Shown: piece by piece, positions 25,392-34,500 of the stretch
How the letters are laid out: each line of letters opens with the position of its first letter
Numbering within the stretch: position 1 is the stretch's first letter
Source of the DNA: PLA3 sp964592235
Lineage (GTDB): Bacteria > Planctomycetota > Phycisphaerae > UBA1845 > UTPLA1
Direction of reading: 5' to 3'
Assembly: GCA_964592235.1 (NCBI GenBank)
Contig: CAZQCF010000016.1
Coordinates: 21,791 to 85,790, forward strand
Length of the DNA: 64,000 bases
Made by a program: the position numbers and the translations under genes
The notes under the pieces: generated by a model
Told to the model about the DNA's origin: nothing
The model's input: only the letters and a program-made list of their open reading frames with translations
Database searches by the model: none

Positions 25392-27470
25392 CTACGGAGC
25401 GGTCGCATTAGGCTGCAGCATCTGCCGATACGCCTCGACGAACGGCCCGCCCGCTGCGACGCGCTGCTTCACCAGTTCGCTCGCCTTCTGCGCCTGGCCG
25501 GTCTGGAGGTATGCAAAGACCAGCGCCTGATCCAGCGCCAGCAGATCGGTGCCGCCCAGCGCCGGCATCGCGGCCACGAGATGCGGAATCGCCTTCGCCT
25601 GCTCATCGCGAAGCTGATACAACCGGCCGATCCAACGGTGAAGCTGCACATCGGCCAGCGGCGCGAACCGCGCGAGCGCCAGGCCGCGCTCGATCGCGGC
25701 CAGCGCGATCGCCCGGTCCGCCTCGTCCAACTGCGTCTTTAGCCGCTGCCGCGCGGCCAGCATGAAATAGACATACTCCACATTCAGCGACGAGTACCTC
25801 GGCACGCTGCGCGATGCCACGTCCATCAGGCGATTCGCTTCTTCGAAATTTCGATTCTTCAGCATCACGCGACCGACCATGCCGCTGATCGGCCGCTGGA
25901 TGCCGCCCCGATGCGGCGCGGGCGTCTGCCACTGCCGGGCGACCTCGAGCACCTCCGGCGACATCGTCCGCTCCAACTCGCGGCAGATTCCGTCGAACCG
26001 TTGATAGGCCTGCGGATTCGACGCCCGATAGAACGGAATATCGCACAACACGCGAACCGTGTGGGCCGCGCCGTATCGCTCGTACGCGTTCTCACCGAGC
26101 CGGCGGAGGTACGTTGCATCGTCCGGCAGCGCTGCAACCCGCTCACGCGGCGGCGCGATCGGCCCGCCTAACTCGCTGATCGACGCCAGCCAGGTCCGCG
26201 CCATCAGCACCTGTCCCGCCAGCGACGGGTGAACGTGATCGTCCATCAGCTCGTCGCCGATGCAGCCGCCCGGACTGGCTGCCGCGAACGCAGCGCGAAC
26301 GTCGCAAAGCGTCGCCCCATCCTCCTTCGCCGCGTCGACGATCGACTGCTGGACGGCCCGTGGCGGTCGCCACGGCATCGTATCCAGATCGAGCGCCTTG
26401 CCGAATTCGCCGGCGGCCTCGCCGTACTGCTTCAATCCGTGCAGCGCGCGCCCGAGCAGGTAGTGAGCCAGGGCGCTGTCCGAGTGCGTGTTCAAGACGT
26501 CGCGCATCGCGGCGGCGACCGCCTCGGGCGCGGTAGCTGCCTGCCGCGCGGCGACCAGTCGCGACGCCAGCTTTTCGGCCGCATCGGGTGTCAGGTTCGT
26601 TGTGTCGTCTTCCCCCAGCGGGGCGAGATCGCGCTCGTTGGTCGCGAGCGTGCAGACCAGAATCGGAATGCCGCGTGCCTTGCAAAGGCGGATCATGCCG
26701 CCCAGGTGCGCGCGGAGATTTCGCGCTGCGTCCTGCCGGACCGAATCTTCCACGGGGATGACGGAGCGTGCCATGACATGCTCCATAAGCGTTTGATTGG
26801 ATGACTGCGACGGCGTGGTCCACGCTTCCAGCACTTGTGCCACGCCACTGGCGCGAAAGGCCCGCTGCACGCGCATGGCTGGGGTAGATCGGCCCGCCGA
26901 ATGCAGCGACGCCACGCCGTACGCACCGTAGAATTCGTTGTTCCCGCAGTAGACAAGGACCAGATCGGGCTGGTAGTCGATCGCGTCTTCCAGCATCGCC
27001 ATCACGGGGAAGCTCGCCACGGCGGTCGTCGCGAGATTGATGACCTCAACCGCGCGACCGGGCAGGCAGTCGCCAAGCATGGCCTGGAGAAACGCGCCGG
27101 CGCTTAGCGCCATGGGCTGCGGAAACCCCTTCATGGCCGACTCGCCGCACAGGAAAATGCGCACCGCGTTCGCCGGCTTGGGCATCACAAGGGCGTTCTC
27201 AAACATCGAACCCGCGCGGCCTTTGTTGGCGAAAAAGTAAGAGGCCGCACCGGCCGGGTCGGTGACGACGAGTGTGCCGCCGTTCACCGGGCCGATCGCC
27301 TTCATCAATGCGGGATAGCCGCCGTAGCCACAGAGTCGCGTCACGCCTTCGACCGCGCCGAACAGCACCGCCACCAGTCCCAGCGAGAGGAGGATGAAGA
27401 TGCGCCGCTTGCGGCGTGTGATTCGCGGTTTCGATTCAGCAGGAGTAGTGCTGGGAGCCTGTGGAGACAT
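25392..27470 (-). CDS. Membrane-anchored SGNH-hydrolase/TPR protein
   Basis: Predicted 692-residue envelope protein. I start at the ATG at 27470, just ahead of a basic stretch and a membrane anchor (FILLSLGLVAVLFGAVEGV, about residues 22-40). An SGNH-like hydrolase domain follows: block I as FLCGESAMKG (Ser in GES rather than GDS), block III as VYCGNNEFYG, and block V as DDHVHPS. Two TPR-like regions are seen, one inside the hydrolase domain (SALAHYLLGRALHGLKQYGEAAG) and one at the C-terminus. Such proteins act on acyl or acetyl esters in some bacteria; the substrate here is unknown. No partner gene is adjacent in an obvious operon. Confidence 0.8.
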   Translation of the reverse strand: MSPQAPSTTPAESKPRITRRKRRIFILLSLGLVAVLFGAVEGVTRLCGYGGYPALMKAIGPVNGGTLVVTDPAGAASYFFANKGRAGSMFENALVMPKPANAVRIFLCGESAMKGFPQPMALSAGAFLQAMLGDCLPGRAVEVINLATTAVASFPVMAMLEDAIDYQPDLVLVYCGNNEFYGAYGVASLHSAGRSTPAMRVQRAFRASGVAQVLEAWTTPSQSSNQTLMEHVMARSVIPVEDSVRQDAARNLRAHLGGMIRLCKARGIPILVCTLATNERDLAPLGEDDTTNLTPDAAEKLASRLVAARQAATAPEAVAAAMRDVLNTHSDSALAHYLLGRALHGLKQYGEAAGEFGKALDLDTMPWRPPRAVQQSIVDAAKEDGATLCDVRAAFAAASPGGCIGDELMDDHVHPSLAGQVLMARTWLASISELGGPIAPPRERVAALPDDATYLRRLGENAYERYGAAHTVRVLCDIPFYRASNPQAYQRFDGICRELERTMSPEVLEVARQWQTPAPHRGGIQRPISGMVGRVMLKNRNFEEANRLMDVASRSVPRYSSLNVEYVYFMLAARQRLKTQLDEADRAIALAAIERGLALARFAPLADVQLHRWIGRLYQLRDEQAKAIPHLVAAMPALGGTDLLALDQALVFAYLQTGQAQKASELVKQRVAAGGPFVEAYRQMLQPNATAP

Positions 27471-27514
27471 GGGTTGGGGGATTCTATCGCGCCGGCGCGC
27501 AGTGAGGCGAGCGC

Positions 27515-27552
27515 GCAAAAAAACGGCCCGCGTCGCAAGACACGGGCCGTGG
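27515..27552 (-). terminator. Terminator of the PEP-CTERM gene
   Basis: Stem ACGGCCCGCGTC / GACACGGGCCGT (27523-27534, 27539-27550; one mismatch) with a GCAA loop on the plus strand. On the minus strand it is followed by seven Ts. It lies about 35 bp after the stop at 27587. Confidence 0.88.
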
Positions 27553-27586
27553 TGAGTCAACTTGCTTTCCGAGACCGGTGCGTCGC

Positions 27587-28270
27587 TTAGCGCCGGCGTC
27601 GGATCAGAGCCAGCGCACCCAGACCGATCAAAGCGATCGTGCTGGGTTCGGGCACCTTGACCTGATATGTGACCGGGTGCGCCTCGGAAGACTGGCCCCA
27701 GTCGCCGACCTGAACGCCCGGATTGCCCAGCGAGTCGATCGCACCATCGCCGCCGCCGCCACCGCTGGTGAAGGCATCGAGGAAGACGATGTCGCCGGCC
27801 GACAGGCCCATGTTCGACAGCAGGGTCGTCACTGTGACGGTGTTGCCGGACTTGCTGATCGAAATGTCGTTGTTCGGAGCGGGATCGTACGTGGCTTCGG
27901 TGCGCGACCAGACGCCGCTGTAGTTGTACAGCTCAGCACCGTTGCCGCTGTCGACCCACGAGCCGATCCAATAGTCAGCGCCGCTGGTCATGCTGATCGG
28001 GCGCGCCCAGCCGTTGCCGACCGTGTCGCCACCGGGATCGGTGTCGAGGATGACCATGTACTTGCCCCAGTCGGTGAGATCGACGTCGCCGGCCAGCGTG
28101 AACTTGAACGAGATGTTCGTCGCGTCGTTGTTCACTTCCAGGCTGACGATGTCCAGAATGCCGCCGCCGGCGCCGGTGAAGACATCGCCGACCGAATCCT
28201 GATACAGGATGGACGCCGAAGCCGGCACCGCCGCGATCGCAACAATCATGGCCGCAATCAACTTCTTCAT
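27587..28270 (-). CDS. PEP-CTERM sorting-domain protein
   Basis: Exported 227-residue protein. A signal peptide (MKKLIAAMIVAIAAVPASA) is followed by a beta-rich, Asp/Gly-rich domain resembling proteins with a DOMON-like fold, though I cannot name the family firmly. The C-terminus has all PEP-CTERM parts: VPEPST, a hydrophobic helix (IALIGLGALALI) and RRRR. In other bacteria this tail is cut by exosortase and links the protein to the envelope or exopolysaccharide matrix. GGAGAG precedes the ATG. A LacI-type palindrome sits on its likely promoter, tying it to the nearby glucan locus. It has its own terminator. Confidence 0.88.
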   Translation of the reverse strand: MKKLIAAMIVAIAAVPASASILYQDSVGDVFTGAGGGILDIVSLEVNNDATNISFKFTLAGDVDLTDWGKYMVILDTDPGGDTVGNGWARPISMTSGADYWIGSWVDSGNGAELYNYSGVWSRTEATYDPAPNNDISISKSGNTVTVTTLLSNMGLSAGDIVFLDAFTSGGGGGDGAIDSLGNPGVQVGDWGQSSEAHPVTYQVKVPEPSTIALIGLGALALIRRRR

Positions 28271-28386
28271 GACTTCTCTCCTTGCCTCGTCGGCGCAGGT
28301 CGCGCCGAAAAAACGACATCTATCTACTCGTCGCGACCCGCTTCAGGCCACTCGGCCCGACCCCCGGATCGCACTTCTTGCCTCTA

Positions 28387-28423
28387 GTAAAACACTTTAC
28401 CTGAATTCGGGGGCCTCTGTCAA
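28387..28423 (-). promoter_or_regulatory. PEP-CTERM promoter with LacI-type operator
   Basis: On the minus strand a perfect TTGACA (28423-28418) is followed after 18 bp by TAAAGT (28399-28394). The latter is inside the palindrome GTAAAGTGTTTTAC (28400-28387). The palindrome closely matches the one between the prepilin-like gene and lacI. A bound repressor would block the -10. Distance to the PEP-CTERM ATG is about 115 bp. Confidence 0.6.
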
Positions 28424-28539
28424 TGGTTTAGCGAGGTCGGGCGGCCGTGGCCGGCGGAAATTCTCAACGGAGGTAGATTCCCCAGGGCGGGTCCGCCGAT
28501 TGACCGATTCCGAGAATGCCGGCCCCGATGGTGCCAGCG

Positions 28540-28588
28540 CCCGAGCACGGCTGCGGAGGATTCCGCAGGCGCCAGGGACGTGCTCGGG
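28540..28588. repeat. Nested inverted repeat (cruciform-like)
   Basis: Outer arms CCCGAGCAC (28540-28548) and GTGCTCGGG (28580-28588) enclose an inner hairpin TGCGGA / TCCGCA (28552-28557, 28562-28567). It lies upstream of the PEP-CTERM promoter in a gene-free stretch (28271-28701) and has the look of a dispersed planctomycetal palindrome, though only one copy is in the window. Confidence 0.55.
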
Positions 28589-28616
28589 GAATCGTCATTC
28601 GAATGCACGAGTTTTG

Positions 28617-28690
28617 CCCCTCATCCAACCCTCTCCCCAGCGGGGAAAGGGCTTTGGAAACGAATTTTTCCCCAAGAGGGGGAGGGCTTT
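28617..28690. repeat. CCCTCTCCCC-type intergenic repeat
   Basis: CCCCTCATCCAACCCTCTCC is followed by complementary CGGGGAAAGGG and then a second CCCC/GGGG pair ending GGGGGAGGGCTTTTT. This belongs to the widespread 'CCCTCTCCC' class of intergenic repeats. It directly follows the amylase stop codon on the minus strand and may form the 3' end of that transcript. Confidence 0.6.
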
Positions 28691-28701
28691 TTAGGCGGAG
28701 C

Positions 28702-31500
28702 CTAATTCAGGAGGCTGGCGACAAACTGGGGTATGTCGTCGAGGTCGTTCAGCCCGTCGCAGTTCATGTCCGCCGCCGGGCCGAAGTTCGGATTGAATCC
28801 GGTCACATGGTAAATGAACGGCTGGATGTCCCGGCCGTTTCGCGCGGCGTCATTGTTCACGTCGCCCGCGCCGAGCCCGCTTCCGGTGGTGGCCTGCACG
28901 CCGACAAATGTCTTGTGCCGATACTTGTTCACGCCTCCGGGGAGCGTCTCGATGGCGACGATGTCGGCGCGGTGATTGCCGCTGCTTAAGGAGCTTTGTC
29001 GGAAGGTGAACGTGTCAAGGTATTGCGTGGCGCGATTGGACGGTCCCGAGGCCAGCGCGATGAAGTCCGTCCCCTCGGGCAGATCGACGAAGACATAGAC
29101 CGTGTTCGTCGTGAGGTCATCGGTCTTGATGGTCCAGTCGACCGGCAGCGACGTGACATCATTCGAGCAGGTCGCCGTTGGCGCGAGCAAGGTGAAATCG
29201 GGGTCTTCGATGTCCACATAGACGACGATACGAAACTCGGAGAAGAGCGGATCGCCGGTCGTGCGATGGCGGTAGGCTCGCACAGTGATGTAGTGATAGC
29301 CCTCGCCCAGTGCGGCGGCGTTGATGGTCTGGCGATAGGTGCCGCTTCCGCCGGTAAAGCGCGGCGAGTTCTGCGTGAGGAAGTTCTCGAAGCCGTAGCT
29401 GGGGCTGTCGCTCGAGGTGTTGCCGGCGTTGAAGTCCGACGACGGATTGCCGCCGTGCATCGAACCGTTGCCGTTCGTGTCGGTGAAGCCCTGGTCAATG
29501 CGATAGACGGCGAGATCGTCGGTGTTTGGGTCGAGCGCGTCGGCAACGGTCGTCTGCAACTGAATGTCAAACGTGGGTGACGTCACGATCGTGATCGGAC
29601 TGATCCGCTGGAGGTGATCGGCCACGCCGGCGGAATCGGGGGGGATGAGCTGCGTGGTGGCGTTGGTGATGGAAATCGCGCCCGTCGGGACGGCCGGTGC
29701 GTAGATGACATACCCGCGACCATGGAAGACGCCATTGGCGTTTCGATTGCGCGGCACGCGGATGGTGAGCGAGCCGCCCGCGCCGACGGTGAGGATTTCC
29801 TGGATGTCGTTGTTGGGATCGACCGTGGCGCTGGCCGCGTTGCCGGTCATTTCGTGCAGGCGTGTGCCCTGCGGGAACGTGGTGGTGACGCTTCGCGAGT
29901 CGAATCCGTTGTCCTCGCGGTCGTTGAGACCGACGACGACGTTGTCGACGCTGTTGGGCGTGCGGCGTGTGAAGACCAGGACGTCGCCCTGGGCGCCGCT
30001 CGAGGTAATCGGCACGAACCAGCCGCGGGCGAATTGATTTCGCAGGCGGACGAGATCGGTAATCTGTGAGCTGTTCAGGCCGAGGGCGTCGTCTCGGCCG
30101 TTGCGCCGGGGGAAGTTGTTGGGCGGCGGGCCGAACTGGTTGGCCATGTGATAGACGATGGCCGGCCCGGTTCGCATGAGGACGTAGGCCTGCGCGATGC
30201 TGTCGTTTTCCCCGGTGCTGATGGCGTTGTCGTGGCTGTTGACGTGATGAACGCCGATGGTGCCGTTGTTGAATCCGTCGACGTTGTCGACGGAGGAACT
30301 GATGATGGTGTCCCAGGAGCCGGAGCCGTCGTTTTCGACGAGATCGCGCAGCGCGCCGGCTTCGTTCAGGTCCAGGGCATCGCGATTGCCCTGCTGCCAG
30401 CCGATGGCGGGGTAACCGGTTCCGGGTTCGCCGGGCTTGCGCACCCACTGGGCCATGTTGTTGTTGCTCTCGACTGCCTCGGAGAACGAGTAAGGCGTGC
30501 GGACGACGCCGTCGAACCCGACGTACCGATTGTAGACACTTGCATCCCAGAGGTTGTCCCAGAACCAGGTCGGCAGGTGCTTGGCGGCATCAAGCCGAAA
30601 GCCGTCGACCTTGAGAACTTCGAGGTAATACTGCGATGAGCGCATCAGCAGACGCGTGGCGGACTCGGAGACCGGGTCGCCCTGCATGGGGTCGTTCAGG
30701 TTGTACGGATAAAACGTGTAGTTGAAGGTGCCGGGGTTTCGACTGGTGCCGTTGAGCGTGACGTTTTGCGCGCCCAGCGCCTGATCCGGGTAGAGCCGGG
30801 CGTTTGCCGCGTTCGGGACGTTGTAGATCGTGCCGGCGGGGATGTTCGCCGGGTTGCCCGCGGCGACGGGATGACGGATGAACTGGTGGTTCTTGCCCGG
30901 GTCGATGTCGATCAGACCGAGAAGGCGACCGTTGTAGAGATGGTAGCAGCAGCCGCCGCACTGCGGATCGCTTAGCGAGAAACTGCAACAGGGACTGGTG
31001 GATTGCGGGCAGCCGTCGGAGTAGCTGTTGAAATCGCCCGCGGGATCGCCGCCGGTGGTCAGCACGAATCCGGGGTAGCCGCCCTGGGTGATGAAGTTGG
31101 GCGTGTTGTTGTCCCAGCTTCCGTTGTGATTCATGATCCAGTCGACAAAGACGCGGCAGTTGGCCCGGTGAAACTCTTCCACCATGAGGCGGAAGGTGTT
31201 CTCCGTGCCGTAGTGCGTCTGCGACGAGTTGCTGCCGAGATCGAACCGGTCGAAGAGGTCGTAGCCGATGCTGGCCGTGCCGCCCTGTCCGCGCTGGGGC
31301 GGCGGGAGCCAGGTGGAGTCGTAGCCGGCCATGAAGACGTCCGGCATGCGGGCGCGGATCACGTCCCACTTTGCTTCGAAGTACTGGATCATCACGGGCG
31401 GCGGCTCGGCCATCGCGCGCGAACTGCTCCACGCCATCGCGCCGAGCAGCAACGCGAGGGCGGCGTTCAACCGTATCCGAACGAAGCGTTCCGTCATCAA
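28702..31500 (-). CDS. Secreted GH13 alpha-amylase with dockerin-like tail
   Basis: Exported 932-residue alpha-amylase that should hydrolyse alpha-1,4 links in starch or glycogen. A signal peptide ends near SRAMA (residue 31). The GH13 barrel shows VDWIMNHNG (region I), VDGFRLDAAKH with the nucleophile Asp near residue 301, FSEAVE with the acid/base Glu near 340, and VNSHDN with the third Asp near 422. Beta-rich domains follow, then paired EF-hand segments: DVNNDAARNGRDIQPFIYHV and DMNCDGLNDLDDIPQFVASLL. The start lies 12 bp after the stop of the upstream modular protein, so the two are probably one operon. It fits with the maltodextrin uptake genes at 37-47 kb. Confidence 0.9.
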   Translation of the reverse strand: MMTERFVRIRLNAALALLLGAMAWSSSRAMAEPPPVMIQYFEAKWDVIRARMPDVFMAGYDSTWLPPPQRGQGGTASIGYDLFDRFDLGSNSSQTHYGTENTFRLMVEEFHRANCRVFVDWIMNHNGSWDNNTPNFITQGGYPGFVLTTGGDPAGDFNSYSDGCPQSTSPCCSFSLSDPQCGGCCYHLYNGRLLGLIDIDPGKNHQFIRHPVAAGNPANIPAGTIYNVPNAANARLYPDQALGAQNVTLNGTSRNPGTFNYTFYPYNLNDPMQGDPVSESATRLLMRSSQYYLEVLKVDGFRLDAAKHLPTWFWDNLWDASVYNRYVGFDGVVRTPYSFSEAVESNNNMAQWVRKPGEPGTGYPAIGWQQGNRDALDLNEAGALRDLVENDGSGSWDTIISSSVDNVDGFNNGTIGVHHVNSHDNAISTGENDSIAQAYVLMRTGPAIVYHMANQFGPPPNNFPRRNGRDDALGLNSSQITDLVRLRNQFARGWFVPITSSGAQGDVLVFTRRTPNSVDNVVVGLNDREDNGFDSRSVTTTFPQGTRLHEMTGNAASATVDPNNDIQEILTVGAGGSLTIRVPRNRNANGVFHGRGYVIYAPAVPTGAISITNATTQLIPPDSAGVADHLQRISPITIVTSPTFDIQLQTTVADALDPNTDDLAVYRIDQGFTDTNGNGSMHGGNPSSDFNAGNTSSDSPSYGFENFLTQNSPRFTGGSGTYRQTINAAALGEGYHYITVRAYRHRTTGDPLFSEFRIVVYVDIEDPDFTLLAPTATCSNDVTSLPVDWTIKTDDLTTNTVYVFVDLPEGTDFIALASGPSNRATQYLDTFTFRQSSLSSGNHRADIVAIETLPGGVNKYRHKTFVGVQATTGSGLGAGDVNNDAARNGRDIQPFIYHVTGFNPNFGPAADMNCDGLNDLDDIPQFVASLLN

Positions 31501-31512
31501 TTCACCCTTCCC

Positions 31513-34500
31513 TTATGGCGCGAGGAACGCCGTGATGAACGGCCGGATGTCCAGACCGTTGCGAGCCATATCACCGTTGAGGTCCGACTTGCTCACGTCG
31601 CAGGTGTTGGTGTTCGTTCCGAGAAGCACGCCGACGAACGCGTCGATGTCGGCCTGGTTCTTCACGCCGTCGCCGTTGGTGTCGCCGGGGATGTTGCTGC
31701 ATGCGGGCACGACGGTATGGCCCAGCCACTGCTGACCCGGCGCGACGATGTTGTTGGACAAGTCGCCCGACCAGCGATCGCACGGCGGTTGCGTGCCGAT
31801 GACGCCGAGGTTCCAGGCGTTGCCGCGATTCAGCGGGGGCAGGAGCTGGTTGGAGAAATAGCCCGAGCTGCCGGTCAGCACAGCCAGCACCTTGATCTGC
31901 GTGCCGAGCGACGGCGGCGTCAGGCCGACGTCCGCCATCGGGATGTCAAACTCCATGCCCTTCTCGGCGAGCGTGGCGCCGGCGGCCGATCCGCCCTGGC
32001 TCAAGCACGTGCCCGAATTGAGTGACCCACCCGTGACACCGAGGATGTTCGTGTCATCAAAGGCGACTTGCAGGCAGTTGGCATTGCCGGGGTTCGGGGC
32101 TGCCGCATCGCCGAAGCCGGTGTGGTTATTCTGCGTCGCGACGGCCGTCCCCATGGCGCCGGGGATGTTCGATGGCGTGAACATCGCCGGGGAGCCGGGG
32201 TTCGAGCCGAGCGTGTAAGACAGGAATTGACTGCCCGGAGCCGTGGCGCCGTTCAGGTTGGCATTGTCGCCGAGGTTCGGCTGACAGCCGCCCAGCGGCG
32301 GGAGGGTCTGATTGCTCCAGAAACCGCTGCCGCCGATGACGGCGGCGCAGACCTCGATCGCGCCGGCCGGGCTGCCGATGGAGGCGCGATCAATGGCGAA
32401 CTGTACGCCGCGCGTCGCGGTCGCTGCGTTGATGGCCTGCTGCACGGCGTCGACGGCCGGACAGTTCGTGCTGTTGACGCCCGTCGAGTTGGAGTTCTCG
32501 CCGAAGAACGTGTTGGCGCCGACCGTCTGGTTGAACGTCAGCGCGGTGACGGTCAGCGGCGGCGTGATGTCCGTCAGGTCCACGAGTTGGGCGTTGTAGA
32601 CGCCGCCCGGCCGCTGCATGACGATCGCGTAGTTCGGGTTGAACCCGGCTTCGAGCGTGTCGCCGCTCATATTGCGCAGCACCTGCGGGAAGCCGACGTA
32701 ATTCGTATCGAGCACGTTGGACGGGCCGCCCGCGCCGGTCTTGAGGAAGATCACGAACGCGTTGACGTTCGGCCCGCCCTCGACGTTGCCGGTGAGACCG
32801 AGGTACAGGTTGCTCGCGTCATCCTGAATGAACAACTGGTTGATCTCGCTCCCGTTCGCGTTGGGGATCGGGTCGGCCAGGACGCCCGAGCCGCTGTTGC
32901 GCGTCAGGCGGCCGATCGAGCGCGTCGTGTTGGTGGCGAGATTCTTGAGGAACACGCTGTACTCGTTGGTGTTCGGCTCGTTGTTGCGCTGCACGACGCA
33001 GGCGTAATCCGGCGTGAACCCTGCATCGAGGATCACGTTGTTGAAACCGGCGATCGCGCCAGGCGGGGCGGTCTGACCGGTGATCGTGCCGGCGCCGCCC
33101 GCGAGCGTATCAAGCAGAACGACGAAGGCGTTGCCGTTGCCTTCGAGGTTGCCGGTCAGTGCGACGCGGATGCGATCGGCCGTGTTGGACACGAAGATGC
33201 GATCCAGCTCCGAGCCGGGCAGGTTCTGCGGCGGCGCTTCAACGGCATCGCCAAAGCAGGTGTAGTTGTTCTGCAGCGCCACGGCCGGGACCAATGGCAG
33301 CGTGCCGCCGCCTTGTTGCGGCGTGGTGCCGTCGTAGACCTTGGGGATGTTCTGGCCGGTGAAGAGCGTGTTGGTCGGGGTGCTGGCCGGGATGCCCGTG
33401 GGGCTAAGGGTGATCGTCGCGAACTGGTTGTCGGGCGTGAGCGGGTTGGTACTCAAGTCGATGGGGTTCTCGATCGGGTCGTGGTTCCCGAGGCAGCCTA
33501 CGTTTCCACCCTCGTATTCTTCAACGTGCAGCGACCATGACACCAGCGAGCCGATGTCTCCGGCTACGGAATCGACGACTTTGAGCGCCCACGCGCCGTT
33601 GGGATCGATGCCGTTCATCGTGAGCAGCGATTCGGCGGGCAGAACGGTGCCGCCGCCGCCTTCGCTGTCGAACGTGACGTTCAGATCGGCGCCCGCGCCG
33701 CTGGCGGGGTTCCACAGGACGACCGACCGACCACTGTCGACATGCGTCAATGTGACGGTGAGGTTGTTTACTTGCGGATGCGTGATGCTGACCGAAACGT
33801 TCAGATCGGTGACACGATTGATGCCCGCAAAGGTCGGCGTGCGCGTGTCGGTCGCGCCGGCCGGGTTGTTGTCCGGAATCGCCAGCGGAAGCGGCGCACT
33901 GGAAAAGGCCGCGCTGTCCGTTGCCGGCGGCGTTTGAGTTGGATTCAGCGGGGGCAGCCATTGATTGCTGATGAACCCGCCACCGCTGACGATTGCTGCG
34001 GCGATTTTGATTTCATCGGTGGGCTGGATTCCCAGCGAGGCGAGGCGAATCGAGAACTGCATGCCGCTGATGGCTGTGGCCGCCTTGATTTCCTGGCGAA
34101 TGGGATCGTCGCCGGAGATGTCGTTGACGCCGAGGATGTTGCTCAAGTCCGCGGAGAAGGCGTTGACGGCGAGATTGGTATGCCGCGCCGTGTCGACGGA
34201 AAACTCCAGCGGGATATCTGAATCGTAGCGTAGATCTTCAATAAAGGCGTTGTGCTGATTGCCGCCGCGCCAGTATTGAATGGCGTATTCGGGGGCAAAG
34301 CCGGCATCCAGCGTGACGCCGTCCATGCCCTGCAGCGCGCCCGAGCCGCCGAGCAGCGAGCTGGTGAAAAGAACTTGCGAGCCGGGGTCGCCATCGTCGG
34401 GCCGGTCGATGAAGATGATCAGCGTGTTGTTGAAGTCTTCGAAGACCGGGATGTTTCCGGTGACGCCGATGTAGAGTTTGGAGAAATCGTTGCGCACAAA

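Noticed and set aside
28420..28608. 62-codon minus-strand ORF between PEP-CTERM and amylase genes
   Set aside because: It runs through the nested inverted repeat and promoter; Ser/Arg-rich and no ribosome binding site. Treated as repeat-derived.
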